Assembly: GCA_963806145.1 (NCBI GenBank)
Contig: CAWDXD010000043.1
Location: forward strand, 124,001 to 188,000
Length of the DNA: 64,000 nt
DNA from: DASXKD01 sp963806145
Lineage (GTDB): Bacteria; Actinomycetota; Actinomycetes; Streptosporangiales; Streptosporangiaceae
Reading direction: 5' to 3'
The notes under the pieces are model-generated. The model had not been told where the DNA came from. It searched no databases and saw nothing but the letters and a program-made list of their open reading frames with translations. The position numbers were made by a program, and so were the translations under genes. Of this stretch, positions 16,071 to 23,638 are shown piece after piece (the stretch's first letter is position 1; every line of letters starts with the position of its first letter).

Positions 16071-19000
16071 CGGAGTCCGGCATCCGCACCCACGTCGCCG
16101 GGCAATCCCACCTCCCCGGCCAATCCCGCGTCGTCGACCGATCCGGCCACCTCGGCGGGCCCGGTGAGCACTGCAGACGCCATGCGCCAGCAGCCGGAGC
16201 TTGCGCCGCGCGCCATACCAGTGCCGGCGACGGTCCCGCGGTCGCGGTATACGCCGCAATCGCGTGCACTGCCCGCACAGGGGGCGAAGCTCTTGCACGG
16301 CGGCCGGCCGGTGCCAGCGGGCGAGCACGCTTCCGGAGCGGGTACGGCGCCGGGAGTAAGCAATCAGGCGCCGGTAGCTGCGCGGCCGGACCGCCCGCAC
16401 CTCGAGCCGTCCCCGGGTCACGCAGCACACCGATCCGGGCAGCGCGCGCGGCACGCCGACCGAAACCGGGCCGCTTCGGCGGACGTGCCGGCCACAGGGC
16501 TCCGGCCGGCCAGGCCGCAGCGGACAAGGCCGGGCGAGGCCGCCATCCCCGGCCTGCTCAAGAGGACGCACCGGCACCACGCGGGCGAGGCCGGCGCGCT
16601 GCCCCCGTATCATCGGCACGACGTGCCGCTGGGCGGCGCGAGCATGCCAGGCACGGCCACCCAGCAGGCCTTCATCAACGAGATCGCCAGCGGCGCCATG
16701 GCGACTCAGCGCAAGTACGGCGTGCCCGCCTCCGTCACCATTGCCCAGGCCATCGACGAGTCCGGCTGGGGACAGAGCGTCCTGGCGGCCAACGACCACA
16801 ACCTGTTCGGGATCAAGGGAACCGGTCCGGCAGGCAGTGACGAGCAGCCGACCCAGGAGGTGATCAACGGTCAGGTCGTGAATCTCTCCGCGTCGTTCCA
16901 GATCTACGAGGACATCGCCCAGAGCATCGACGCCCACGGCAGGCTGCTGGCGCGCAGCGCCGACTATGCGAATGCAATGTCCAAGAGCCGGGACCCGAAT
17001 GCGTTCGCCGCGGCGCTGACCGGTGTCTACGCCACCGACCCGGAGTACGGGGCGAAGCTCGTCCAGTTGATGGAGCACTACAACCTGTACCGCTTCGACC
17101 GTGCCGCCGCGCGTGGCGAAGCATCCGGTACCGCCAGCGGCGGCACGGCAGGCAGCCATGGCGTCGGCGTCCGTCCGGGCAGCCACCAGCCGGGCACGCA
17201 TGCCGCGCACGGCACGTCCAATCCGGCGCACCCGGCCGTCCCGTCCGGCGCACAGCCTCCCGGCGCCCGGCCGCGCCCGGCGCGCCCTCCGCTGCCGCAG
17301 CCCTCTCCGAACCCGCGCCAGCCCAGTCCCGGCCGCGATCGCACGCCAGGCTCACAGCACCCGGGACCGATCGGGAATCCCGTACCTGTGCCGCCGGGCC
17401 TGATGGTTGGACCACAGTCCCCGGCCCGTGACGCGACGCCTGCCGAAGCCTGGCTGCCCGGCACTGGCCTGCCCACTCACCAGCCAGGCACGCCGCGTTC
17501 CGGTCAGCCCGTCGACCGGCCTCCTGCGGGCCAGCACGACGCGGCGACTCAACAGGCGGCCAGCGCCTACCCAGGCCGCTCAGCCCGGCCCGCGCCGCTG
17601 GCGCACCCGGCGCGCCCGACGGACCTGTCACGCACTTCCAGCGCAGCCCCGCCGCCTGCCGCCGGGCAGCTGGCGGACCCTGCGCCGAGCCCTGGCCGCT
17701 CCCAGGCTGACGCTGGGCACGGCCAGCCTGCCGGGCACACCTCGCCTGACCCGGTCACCGCGCCGGGCCTGGCCAACATGTCCGCCGATGCGGCGATCCC
17801 TGGCGTGCCGCACGCAGTCGTGCCTCGCGCTGGTCAAGGGCACGCACGCCGGGCGGGCAGCCGTCCGCTGCCCGCGCACGCAGCCGTCCGCCCAGTGCGG
17901 TCAGCCGTTCGGGCCCACCCGGCCGGGCCAGCGACCGCTGGCCAGGCCGCCCGCACCGGCGCCGATATACAGCAGCCAACCGCACCGACCGCACCGCCGG
18001 AGTACGCCAGCACCAACCAGGCGCGGACGCCACGGAGCACCCCAGCTCCGGCAGACCACGCCAGCCCAAGCCTGGCGCGGGCGCCCCGCAACACCGCGCG
18101 TCCGGCAGAGCACGCCAGCCGCGGCTCGGCGCGGGCGCCGCGCAACACCTCTACTCCGGCAGACCACGCCAGCCCCAGCCAGGCGTGGGCGCCGCGCAAC
18201 ATCCCCACTCCGGTGGCCGCGCCCATGGGCAGCCGGGCAGATGCCGCAGTCATCCCGGGCCTGCAGCACCCGGACTCTGGGGCGTACTCGGCGCCCGGAT
18301 CTCCAGGAGGCGCGACAGCCGCTTCAGATGATGGCTGGGCTGCTACGGCCCAGCCCGGTGGAAGCAGCATTCCTGGTGCAGACCAGGCTGCCACCGCGCG
18401 CTCTGCGCTCCAGACGGGGGCGCCTGCCAGCACGACCCCAGCTTCGGCGCGGCGAGCGCCCGCACGCGCCGGCAGACTCCCGGCACCCGCCAGCAACCCC
18501 GCTGCACGCGCCAGCACGCCACGGGCCAGCAGCACGCCGACACCCGCCCGCACACCTCCAGCACCGGCAACGCCATCAGCGCCGGCCAGAACCGCACCGG
18601 CACCCGCCAGCACCGCACCGGTTCGCGCCAGCACCCCACGAGTACGCGTCGGCACCCCACCGGGACCTTCATCGCGGCGGGCAGCCACCGGCCCCGCGCC
18701 GGCACTGGCGCCCGCCAACACTCCACCGGTACCCGCACCGCAACCGGCACCCGCCAGCACGGCACCAGCGGCGGCCATGCCTTCGCCGACCGCCGCGAGC
18801 GTGCCGCAACAGGGTGGCGCGGACGTGCCCGGCCTGACCCACGGCACGCCAGCCATGGCGCCTGCCGTTCCGGCCGGCTCGATGGCGACCTCCGCTACCA
18901 GCACGGCGATGGAAGGCGGCCTCTCCCCGGCACCTGGCGGCACCCCGGCAGGCAACCCCGCCCATACCGGCGCTGCGCCAGCCACGCTGACGGTCTACCA

Positions 19001-19553
19001 CGCCCACATGCCGCCTGCGGTCCGCGAAGCGTTCGTCACCTCGGCCAAGATGCCGCTGACCCGCGCCCAGCCGCTGTACCTCGACGTGGCCAGCCACACC
19101 GGCATCCGGTGGGAGATCCTGGCCGCCTGTGACTGGATGCAGTGCAAGGCACGTCACAAGTACTCGCCGGTCTACGGCGAGAAGCTCGGCGCGCTGAACC
19201 CGGATGACACGTGCTACCGGACCAAGTCGGCCGCGCTGGAGCAGTGCGCCTCCGACCTGGTCCAGCTGGCCCGCTCGGTGTATCAGCTCGACATCGCCAC
19301 CAGCCAGGAGCTGACCGTGCAGGACCTGGCCAAGGTGTTCGCCGCCTTCCGCTGGGGCGGCCTGCTCAGGCAGCACAGCACCTCGGCCATGGATTTCCCG
19401 TACTCGGTCGCTGGCCTGTCTGTCGACCACACCCACATGCGCTGGCCCAACATCGACGATCCGAACGCGCCAGACAAGCCAGGCAGCCGGTTCCGTCAGC
19501 CGTTCGGTGCCGTCCCTGTCGTACTTGGCCTCAACTACCAGGCGCTTATGTAG
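15987..19553 (+). CDS. Giant secreted hydrolase: GH73-like glucosaminidase, repeat-rich linker and C-terminal muralytic-like domain
   Basis: This frame encodes up to 1188 residues and is probably the continuation of the CHAP-containing gene. After a Pro/Ala linker comes a FlgJ/GH73-type glucosaminidase domain (TQQAFINEIASGAMATQRKYG; catalytic Glu in AIDESGWGQS; NLFGIKG; YATDPEYGAKL) at about residues 225-370. Some 600 residues of Pro/Ala/Ser/Thr/Arg-rich low complexity follow, including four 18-residue repeats, and look like a wall-spanning stalk. The last 185 residues are ordered and conserved-looking (WEILAACDWMQCKARHKYSPVYGEKLG, FAAFRWGGLL, FPYSVAGLS). This end resembles transglycosylase-like muralytic domains, though I cannot point to its catalytic residue. 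It would act on peptidoglycan outside the membrane. Confidence 0.83.
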   Translation: MSACRSCPRRRLTPDRAIRHGRRAATGSRSPASAPTSPGNPTSPANPASSTDPATSAGPVSTADAMRQQPELAPRAIPVPATVPRSRYTPQSRALPAQGAKLLHGGRPVPAGEHASGAGTAPGVSNQAPVAARPDRPHLEPSPGHAAHRSGQRARHADRNRAASADVPATGLRPARPQRTRPGEAAIPGLLKRTHRHHAGEAGALPPYHRHDVPLGGASMPGTATQQAFINEIASGAMATQRKYGVPASVTIAQAIDESGWGQSVLAANDHNLFGIKGTGPAGSDEQPTQEVINGQVVNLSASFQIYEDIAQSIDAHGRLLARSADYANAMSKSRDPNAFAAALTGVYATDPEYGAKLVQLMEHYNLYRFDRAAARGEASGTASGGTAGSHGVGVRPGSHQPGTHAAHGTSNPAHPAVPSGAQPPGARPRPARPPLPQPSPNPRQPSPGRDRTPGSQHPGPIGNPVPVPPGLMVGPQSPARDATPAEAWLPGTGLPTHQPGTPRSGQPVDRPPAGQHDAATQQAASAYPGRSARPAPLAHPARPTDLSRTSSAAPPPAAGQLADPAPSPGRSQADAGHGQPAGHTSPDPVTAPGLANMSADAAIPGVPHAVVPRAGQGHARRAGSRPLPAHAAVRPVRSAVRAHPAGPATAGQAARTGADIQQPTAPTAPPEYASTNQARTPRSTPAPADHASPSLARAPRNTARPAEHASRGSARAPRNTSTPADHASPSQAWAPRNIPTPVAAPMGSRADAAVIPGLQHPDSGAYSAPGSPGGATAASDDGWAATAQPGGSSIPGADQAATARSALQTGAPASTTPASARRAPARAGRLPAPASNPAARASTPRASSTPTPARTPPAPATPSAPARTAPAPASTAPVRASTPRVRVGTPPGPSSRRAATGPAPALAPANTPPVPAPQPAPASTAPAAAMPSPTAASVPQQGGADVPGLTHGTPAMAPAVPAGSMATSATSTAMEGGLSPAPGGTPAGNPAHTGAAPATLTVYHAHMPPAVREAFVTSAKMPLTRAQPLYLDVASHTGIRWEILAACDWMQCKARHKYSPVYGEKLGALNPDDTCYRTKSAALEQCASDLVQLARSVYQLDIATSQELTVQDLAKVFAAFRWGGLLRQHSTSAMDFPYSVAGLSVDHTHMRWPNIDDPNAPDKPGSRFRQPFGAVPVVLGLNYQALM
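18000..18215 (+). repeat. Four tandem 54-bp coding repeats (18 residues each)
   Basis: Units 18000-18053, 18054-18107, 18108-18161 and 18162-18215 encode the pattern acidic-(Y/H)-AS-xxx-A-(R/W)-x-PR-x-x-x-x-P-x. They lie in the stalk of the giant hydrolase. More irregular Pro-Ala-Ser-Thr repeats continue to about 18780. Confidence 0.85.
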
Positions 19554-19693
19554 CGGCCCGCCCGCTCAGAGAGAGGTGGATCACGTGGTTCGTCTGCTGG
19601 TGTTCCTCCTGGGCATGCTCACGGCCGGGCGGCCTGGGCGGCAGGAGCCGGCCTGGTACGGATACCGGACCTCAGGAGCGCCCGGCCGGTGCG

Positions 19694-20653
19694 GTGGACG
19701 CCGACCCGTTCCGGCCTGGCGACGTCCGGCCTGGCGGCAGTGCCGAGCCACCCGGGCGTACCGCTCCGCTGCCACCCTGGCCGCCGCAGCCGGGCAGCCT
19801 CGGCGCGCCACCGGGCCCCGCTGGGCCCTGGAGGGATCCGCGGCGGCGGCGGCGAATCCCGCGGCTGGTCACCTGGTCGGCGGTGCTGCTTGTTGTCGGC
19901 CTGATCTTCCGCCGCGCGATCGCCTCCGTAGTGCTGATGGCGCTTGCTGCGGCCCTGCACCTGGTCGGGCTGAACGTCCACCTGCCGAGCGTCAGGTTCG
20001 CCTGGCCATGGCAGACGATCGCGGCGGGTACCACGACCAACACCGATCTGGGGCCCTGGGTACTGCAGAAGATCGAGGGAATTTCCAAGCCGGCTCTTGG
20101 CCAGGTGAGCTTCAATTTCTACTTCACCCACAAGGTTTCCAAGAACATCGGCCCGTGGCCGTGCTGGTACGCGAGCACGTTCTACGCCGTAGGACATGCC
20201 GCCGCGACCGTGGACCTCAACCCGGGCGCCTCGTGGTGGGTGCCCTCAGCGGGTCACTACCAGCTCCACGTGCTCAGCCGTCCGGCGCAGGGCAAGCCAG
20301 GGCATGTGACGGTCAGCATGGTGCTGCCCAGGCCGCAGCTGCCGCAGTCGGCACACGACGTGACGATCGACAACATTCCTTCGCGGCCGATCGACACGCA
20401 ACACAGCTGGACCTATCCGGGCCTCGGCTGCGGCATGGTGCTGCGCCCCCAGTTCGCCCAGGCGGTGCTCTATTCGCAGGCCCAGTACATCGCCTTCTAC
20501 AAGGCCACCCATCTCGCACAGGTGACCGGCCCGCTGGTGCGGACCGCCGAGAACCAGGCGGTGCTGACCGTCAGGGACAACTTCATCCAGCCCACGGTCA
20601 ACGCATTCGGCTACATGCTGGACCGGTTCACGCTGCGGTGGGCCGGCTCGTAG
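19694..20653 (+). CDS. Membrane protein of unknown function in the hydrolase locus; N terminus uncertain
   Basis: The secure part has a Pro-rich cytoplasmic stretch (PPWPPQPGSLGAPPGPAGP), an arginine cluster (RRRRRIPR), a strong membrane region (LVTWSAVLLVVGLIFRRAIASVVLMALAAALHLVGL) and an outer domain of about 220 residues (FNFYFTHKVSKNIGPWPCWY; NPGASWWVPSAGHYQLHV) ending at 20653. I recognise no family. GTG 19694 is the first convenient start in this frame. A better ribosome site (GAGAGGTGGA) precedes GTG 19585 in another frame, which encodes a hydrophobic MVRLLVFLLGMLTAG start. One or two indels between 19630 and 19690 may have separated a longer N terminus. Confidence 0.72.
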   Translation: MDADPFRPGDVRPGGSAEPPGRTAPLPPWPPQPGSLGAPPGPAGPWRDPRRRRRIPRLVTWSAVLLVVGLIFRRAIASVVLMALAAALHLVGLNVHLPSVRFAWPWQTIAAGTTTNTDLGPWVLQKIEGISKPALGQVSFNFYFTHKVSKNIGPWPCWYASTFYAVGHAAATVDLNPGASWWVPSAGHYQLHVLSRPAQGKPGHVTVSMVLPRPQLPQSAHDVTIDNIPSRPIDTQHSWTYPGLGCGMVLRPQFAQAVLYSQAQYIAFYKATHLAQVTGPLVRTAENQAVLTVRDNFIQPTVNAFGYMLDRFTLRWAGS

Positions 20654-20718
20654 CCACCCGCAGGCGCGCCCGCGATGCCTGGCGGCAGTTCGCGCACGCA
20701 CAGGCCCGGCCGGATAGC

Positions 20719-21870
20719 TCAGGCCGCGCGGGCGAGGACCGCGCACAGGCTGGCTTCGGTCAGCGCGACGGGGTTGCCCTGCATGCTGCTCGACCGCAGC
20801 GCCTGCGCGGCGATACCACCGGCCTGCTCCGGCGCCAGGCCAAACGTGCCAAGGCCGGGTATGGCCAGCAGCGCCAGCGTCTCGCGCACCCAGGCGAGGC
20901 CGTCTTCGATGGTGGCAGCGGGTTCACCGGTGAGCAGGGCCGCCGCCTCGGCGTACCGGGCCAGAGCAGGGTGATCCCCCGGCCCGGCCGCCCGCAGCGC
21001 CGCCACGTTCGCCTCGATCACCGGGGCCAGCAGCGCGGCGCAGGCCATGCCGTGCGGCACCGCGACGGTGCCGCCGAGGACCCCGGCCAGGCCGTGCACG
21101 GCGCCCAGTTTCGCGTTGGCCAGTGCCATCCCGCCCGCCACGCTGGCCACTGCCATGTCGGCCCGGGCGGCGAGGTCGGTGCCGTCGGCATAGGCCGGGC
21201 GCAGCCCCGCCGCCGCCCGGCGGATCCCCTCCCGGGCCAGGGCATCGCTCAGCGGGCTGGCCCGCGGGCTGACGAACGGCTCCAGGCACTGGGTGAGCGC
21301 ATCCATGCCGCTGGCGGCGGTGACCTCCGGCGGGCAGGACACGGTGAGCAGCGGATCGACCAGTGCGGCCCGCGGCAGCATGGCCGCGCCGCGCAGGCTG
21401 GCCTTGACCCGGTGCTCCGGCGAGGCCAGCACCGCGTTGGCGGTGACCTCGGCGCCCGTTCCCGCGGTCGTGGGCACCGCGACGCACGGCACCGACGGGC
21501 GGGTGATCGGCCTGCCGGCGCCGATGACCTCCAGGTAGTCCAGCGGGTCACCGCCGTTCCCCAGCAGCATGGCGGCGGCCTTGCCGGTGTCGATCACGCT
21601 GCCGCCGCCGATCGCGGCGACCACGTCCGCGCCATGCTCCCGGCCCGCCGCGGCCGCAGCCCGGGCGAGGGCCACCGTGGGCTCCCCGGCCACCGGGAAC
21701 ACCACCGCGGGCAGGCCCAGCCCGGCCAGCAGGTCCGCATGCCGGCCCGGGCTTGCCCCGGTGCAGGCCAGCACCCTCGAGCCGCAGGCGGCCAACAGCG
21801 CGGGCAGCTCCGCCGACCGGCCGGCGCCGACGATCACCCGGCCCGCGGTGGCGAACTCGAACGCTTCCAT
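20719..21870 (-). CDS. Iron-containing alcohol dehydrogenase family protein
   Basis: This 383-residue enzyme has the group-III (Fe-ADH) fold: NAD-binding AAIGGGSVIDTGKA (about residues 85-98), VPTTAGTGAEVTANAV, and the metal region GMDALTQCLEPF, GAVHGLAG and VPHGMACA. The Asp and two His ligands are present, while the second ligand His is Gln (ALTQ instead of ALTH), a variant that I recall in some members. It probably reduces or oxidises an alcohol, aldehyde or keto acid with NAD(P)H. It follows the ABM-family gene by 11 bases and is co-transcribed with it, divergent from a MarR gene. Confidence 0.92.
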   Translation of the reverse strand: MEAFEFATAGRVIVGAGRSAELPALLAACGSRVLACTGASPGRHADLLAGLGLPAVVFPVAGEPTVALARAAAAAGREHGADVVAAIGGGSVIDTGKAAAMLLGNGGDPLDYLEVIGAGRPITRPSVPCVAVPTTAGTGAEVTANAVLASPEHRVKASLRGAAMLPRAALVDPLLTVSCPPEVTAASGMDALTQCLEPFVSPRASPLSDALAREGIRRAAAGLRPAYADGTDLAARADMAVASVAGGMALANAKLGAVHGLAGVLGGTVAVPHGMACAALLAPVIEANVAALRAAGPGDHPALARYAEAAALLTGEPAATIEDGLAWVRETLALLAIPGLGTFGLAPEQAGGIAAQALRSSSMQGNPVALTEASLCAVLARAA

Positions 21871-21881
21871 GCCCGCGCCGC

Positions 21882-22211
21882 CTACCCGGGCCCCGGGCCG
21901 GCCGCCCAGTTGCCGCTCGCGGCGGGGAAGACCGCCGAGAACTTGGTCGAGGCCCGTGGCTGCGCCATCATCTCGGCCACGGTGTCCCGCCAGGTCGCGT
22001 AGTGCGGTTCCTGCTTGTGCGCGGCGACCGCACCGGCGTCACGGTAGACCTCCACCAGGACCACGTGGCCGGGGTCGTCGTCGTCCTGGATCACGTCGAA
22101 CCGCAGCACGCCGGGCTCGCCAAGCGAGGCCCGCGCGTTGACCAGCGTCGCGGCCAGGAAGTCCGCGGTCCGCCCCGGCCGGACCCGGACGTGCACGTGA
22201 ACGATCAGCAT
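21882..22211 (-). CDS. Antibiotic biosynthesis monooxygenase (ABM) family protein
   Basis: This 109-residue protein has the dimeric ferredoxin-like ABM fold: MLIVHVHVRVRPGRTADFL, EPGVLRFDVIQDDDDPGHV, VEVYRDAGAVAAHKQEPHYATW and a short C terminus. ATG 22211 is preferred to the upstream GTG because CAGGA lies seven bases before it. Family members include small cofactor-free monooxygenases and the LsrG isomerase. It is the first gene of a two-gene operon with the Fe-ADH, which suggests a short catabolic route under MarR control. Confidence 0.9.
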   Translation of the reverse strand: MLIVHVHVRVRPGRTADFLAATLVNARASLGEPGVLRFDVIQDDDDPGHVVLVEVYRDAGAVAAHKQEPHYATWRDTVAEMMAQPRASTKFSAVFPAASGNWAAGPGPG

Positions 22212-22281
22212 GACCAAATCCTGCCGCACGCCACCGTCCCGGCGCGCCCTTCGCGGCCGCGGGGATCCCTACCATGGGCCC

Positions 22282-22737
22282 ATGGCCGAGCCGAGGTGGC
22301 TGAGCACGGAGGAGATGCGGGCCTGGCAGGCCTTCCTGGCCGCGGGCGCGCTGCTGGACCGGCGCCTCGATCAGCAGCTCAGGCAGGAGGCCGGCCTGTC
22401 GCACCCGCAGTACGAGATCCTGGTACGGCTCGCCGCGGCGCCGGGTGGTGAACTGCGGATGAGCGACCTGGCCGGCGCCCTGTACACCACCAGGAGCGGC
22501 CTGACCTACCAGGTCACCCAGCTCGAGAAGGCCGGGCTGGTGCGCCGGGGTGCCTGGCCCGGCGACGTGCGCGGGGTGGTGGCCGCCCTGACCGACGCGG
22601 GCCGCCGGCGGCTGGCGCGGGCGGCACCCGGCCACGTCGCGGCGGTCCGGGGGCTGCTCATCGACGTGCTGACCGCCGAACAACTCGCGGCCATGGCCGA
22701 CGGCCTCGGTGAGGTCGCCCGCCGCCTGGGCGGATGA
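22282..22737 (+). CDS. MarR-family transcriptional regulator
   Basis: This 151-residue dimeric regulator has the winged helix of MarR: LSHPQYEILVRLAAAPGGEL, RMSDLAGALYTTRSGLTYQ (recognition helix), VTQLEKAGLVRRGAWPGDVRGV (wing) and the C-terminal dimer helix LTAEQLAAMADGLGEVARRLG. It is divergent from the ABM/Fe-ADH operon with a gap of 70 bases and probably controls it. I could not find a convincing dyad in that gap. Confidence 0.93.
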   Translation: MAEPRWLSTEEMRAWQAFLAAGALLDRRLDQQLRQEAGLSHPQYEILVRLAAAPGGELRMSDLAGALYTTRSGLTYQVTQLEKAGLVRRGAWPGDVRGVVAALTDAGRRRLARAAPGHVAAVRGLLIDVLTAEQLAAMADGLGEVARRLGG

Positions 22738-22796
22738 TGATTGAGGTAACGCTTAGCGGGCAGGGAGGGAACCGTACACAACCCGTGGAGGTTTCC

Positions 22797-23249
22797 ATGG
22801 CCCGCATGAACACAGACAGCGACGCCACCCCGGCGGCCACCCGCCAGATATGGGAGCGCGCGCGCCAGGCAGCGCAGGACGCGAAGCCGGTCGTCGCACA
22901 GGTGAAGCCGCTCGCCAGCGACACCAAGGACGCCGCGGCCCGGGGCCTGCTGAAGGCCCGGGCCTGGGCCGCACCGCAGGTGGAGCACACCGGGCAGGTG
23001 CTGCAGGACAGCGTCGCCCCCAAGGTCGCCGCGGCGCTGACCTCGACCGCGCAGCGGCTGGAGCCGGACCAAGCCGCGCCGCACGGCCGCTGGCGCAAGG
23101 TGGCCGGGGTCTCCGTCCTGCTCGCGGTGGCCGCCGCGATCGTGATCGCGCTGCGCAACCGCATCGCGGGCACCCCAGCGGAGGCCGGCGAGGACGAGCC
23201 CGTGCCCCTCACCGAGCAGGCGGAGGCGGACGCGGCCCGCGCCTCCTGA
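22797..23249 (+). CDS. Small single-pass membrane protein, actinobacterial type
   Basis: This 150-residue protein starts at ATG 22797 after GGAGG. A long amphipathic, Ala-rich helical N terminus (ERARQAAQDAKPVVAQVK; similar repeats of 10-11 residues) precedes one membrane helix (VAGVSVLLAVAAAIVIAL, about residues 103-120) and a short acidic tail. Similar proteins are common in actinomycetes without known function. It stands alone. Confidence 0.8.
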   Translation: MARMNTDSDATPAATRQIWERARQAAQDAKPVVAQVKPLASDTKDAAARGLLKARAWAAPQVEHTGQVLQDSVAPKVAAALTSTAQRLEPDQAAPHGRWRKVAGVSVLLAVAAAIVIALRNRIAGTPAEAGEDEPVPLTEQAEADAARAS

Positions 23250-23386
23250 CGCTTTCCCCCGGCCGGCCCCAGAACATGCGCTACGCAGCGCCGGGGCCGG
23301 CCGTTCACCATGCTCGCCCTGCTCCCGCGATGCCCGCCCTGGCCGGTGCCTGCCCACCGGCTGGCTGGCCGCCCGGCCAGCGGTGT

Positions 23387-23443
23387 TTGTGGTCATCGTG
23401 CCAACGACCACACAAGATTGTGGTCATCGTGCCAGCGACCACA
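23387..23443. repeat. Two direct copies of a palindromic 26-mer
   Basis: Copies at 23387-23412 and 23418-23443 differ at one base and repeat with a 31-base period. Each can fold: TGTGGTC pairs with GACCACA around an 11-base loop. Tandem operators or a short extragenic palindrome are both possible. Confidence 0.75.
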
Positions 23444-23489
23444 AAGCAAGCAGCGCGCTCGCAGTGCACCCGGCGCACTAGTTCGAGGG

Positions 23490-23539
23490 CGTGAATGTGA
23501 CTGCGTGGCCCCGCTAGGGGCACCAAATTTACATTCACG
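23490..23539. repeat. Nested 50-base hairpin
   Basis: Outer arms CGTGAATGT (23490-23498) and ACATTCACG (23531-23539) pair perfectly. An inner stem GCCCC/GGGGC (23508-23512 and 23517-23521) closes a GCTA loop. It lies 100 bases upstream of the acyl-CoA dehydrogenase start. Confidence 0.65.
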
Positions 23540-23638
23540 GCCGTCAGCGCGGGCATGGAGTGCGCCGATGGGGTGTTACCGCCGGGTAGGTGTAGGGCAG
23601 TATCTGGGGGTAGGCCACTAAAAGAAACGGGATGTGCC

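Larger units (their letters stand above)
23250..23638. other. Gene-free stretch with three hairpins
   Basis: This gap holds a tandem pair of palindromic 26-mers (23387-23443) and a nested 50-base hairpin (23490-23539), each listed separately. The last 90 bases lead into the acyl-CoA dehydrogenase gene. I see no small gene. Confidence 0.7.

Noticed and set aside
14346..16167. Further long plus-strand frames inside the 14141 and CHAP genes.
   Set aside because: They overlap genes with clear domains and good ribosome sites, and show the composition of off-frame GC-rich sequence.
19700..22002. Open plus-strand frame of over 700 codons through the membrane protein and the Fe-ADH gene.
   Set aside because: It is a GC-rich shadow of genes in other frames; the product is Arg/Ala/Gly-rich without any motif.
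23387..23443. Repeat pair considered as a CRISPR remnant.
   Set aside because: Only two copies with a five-base interval; no spacer-sized gaps and no cas genes.
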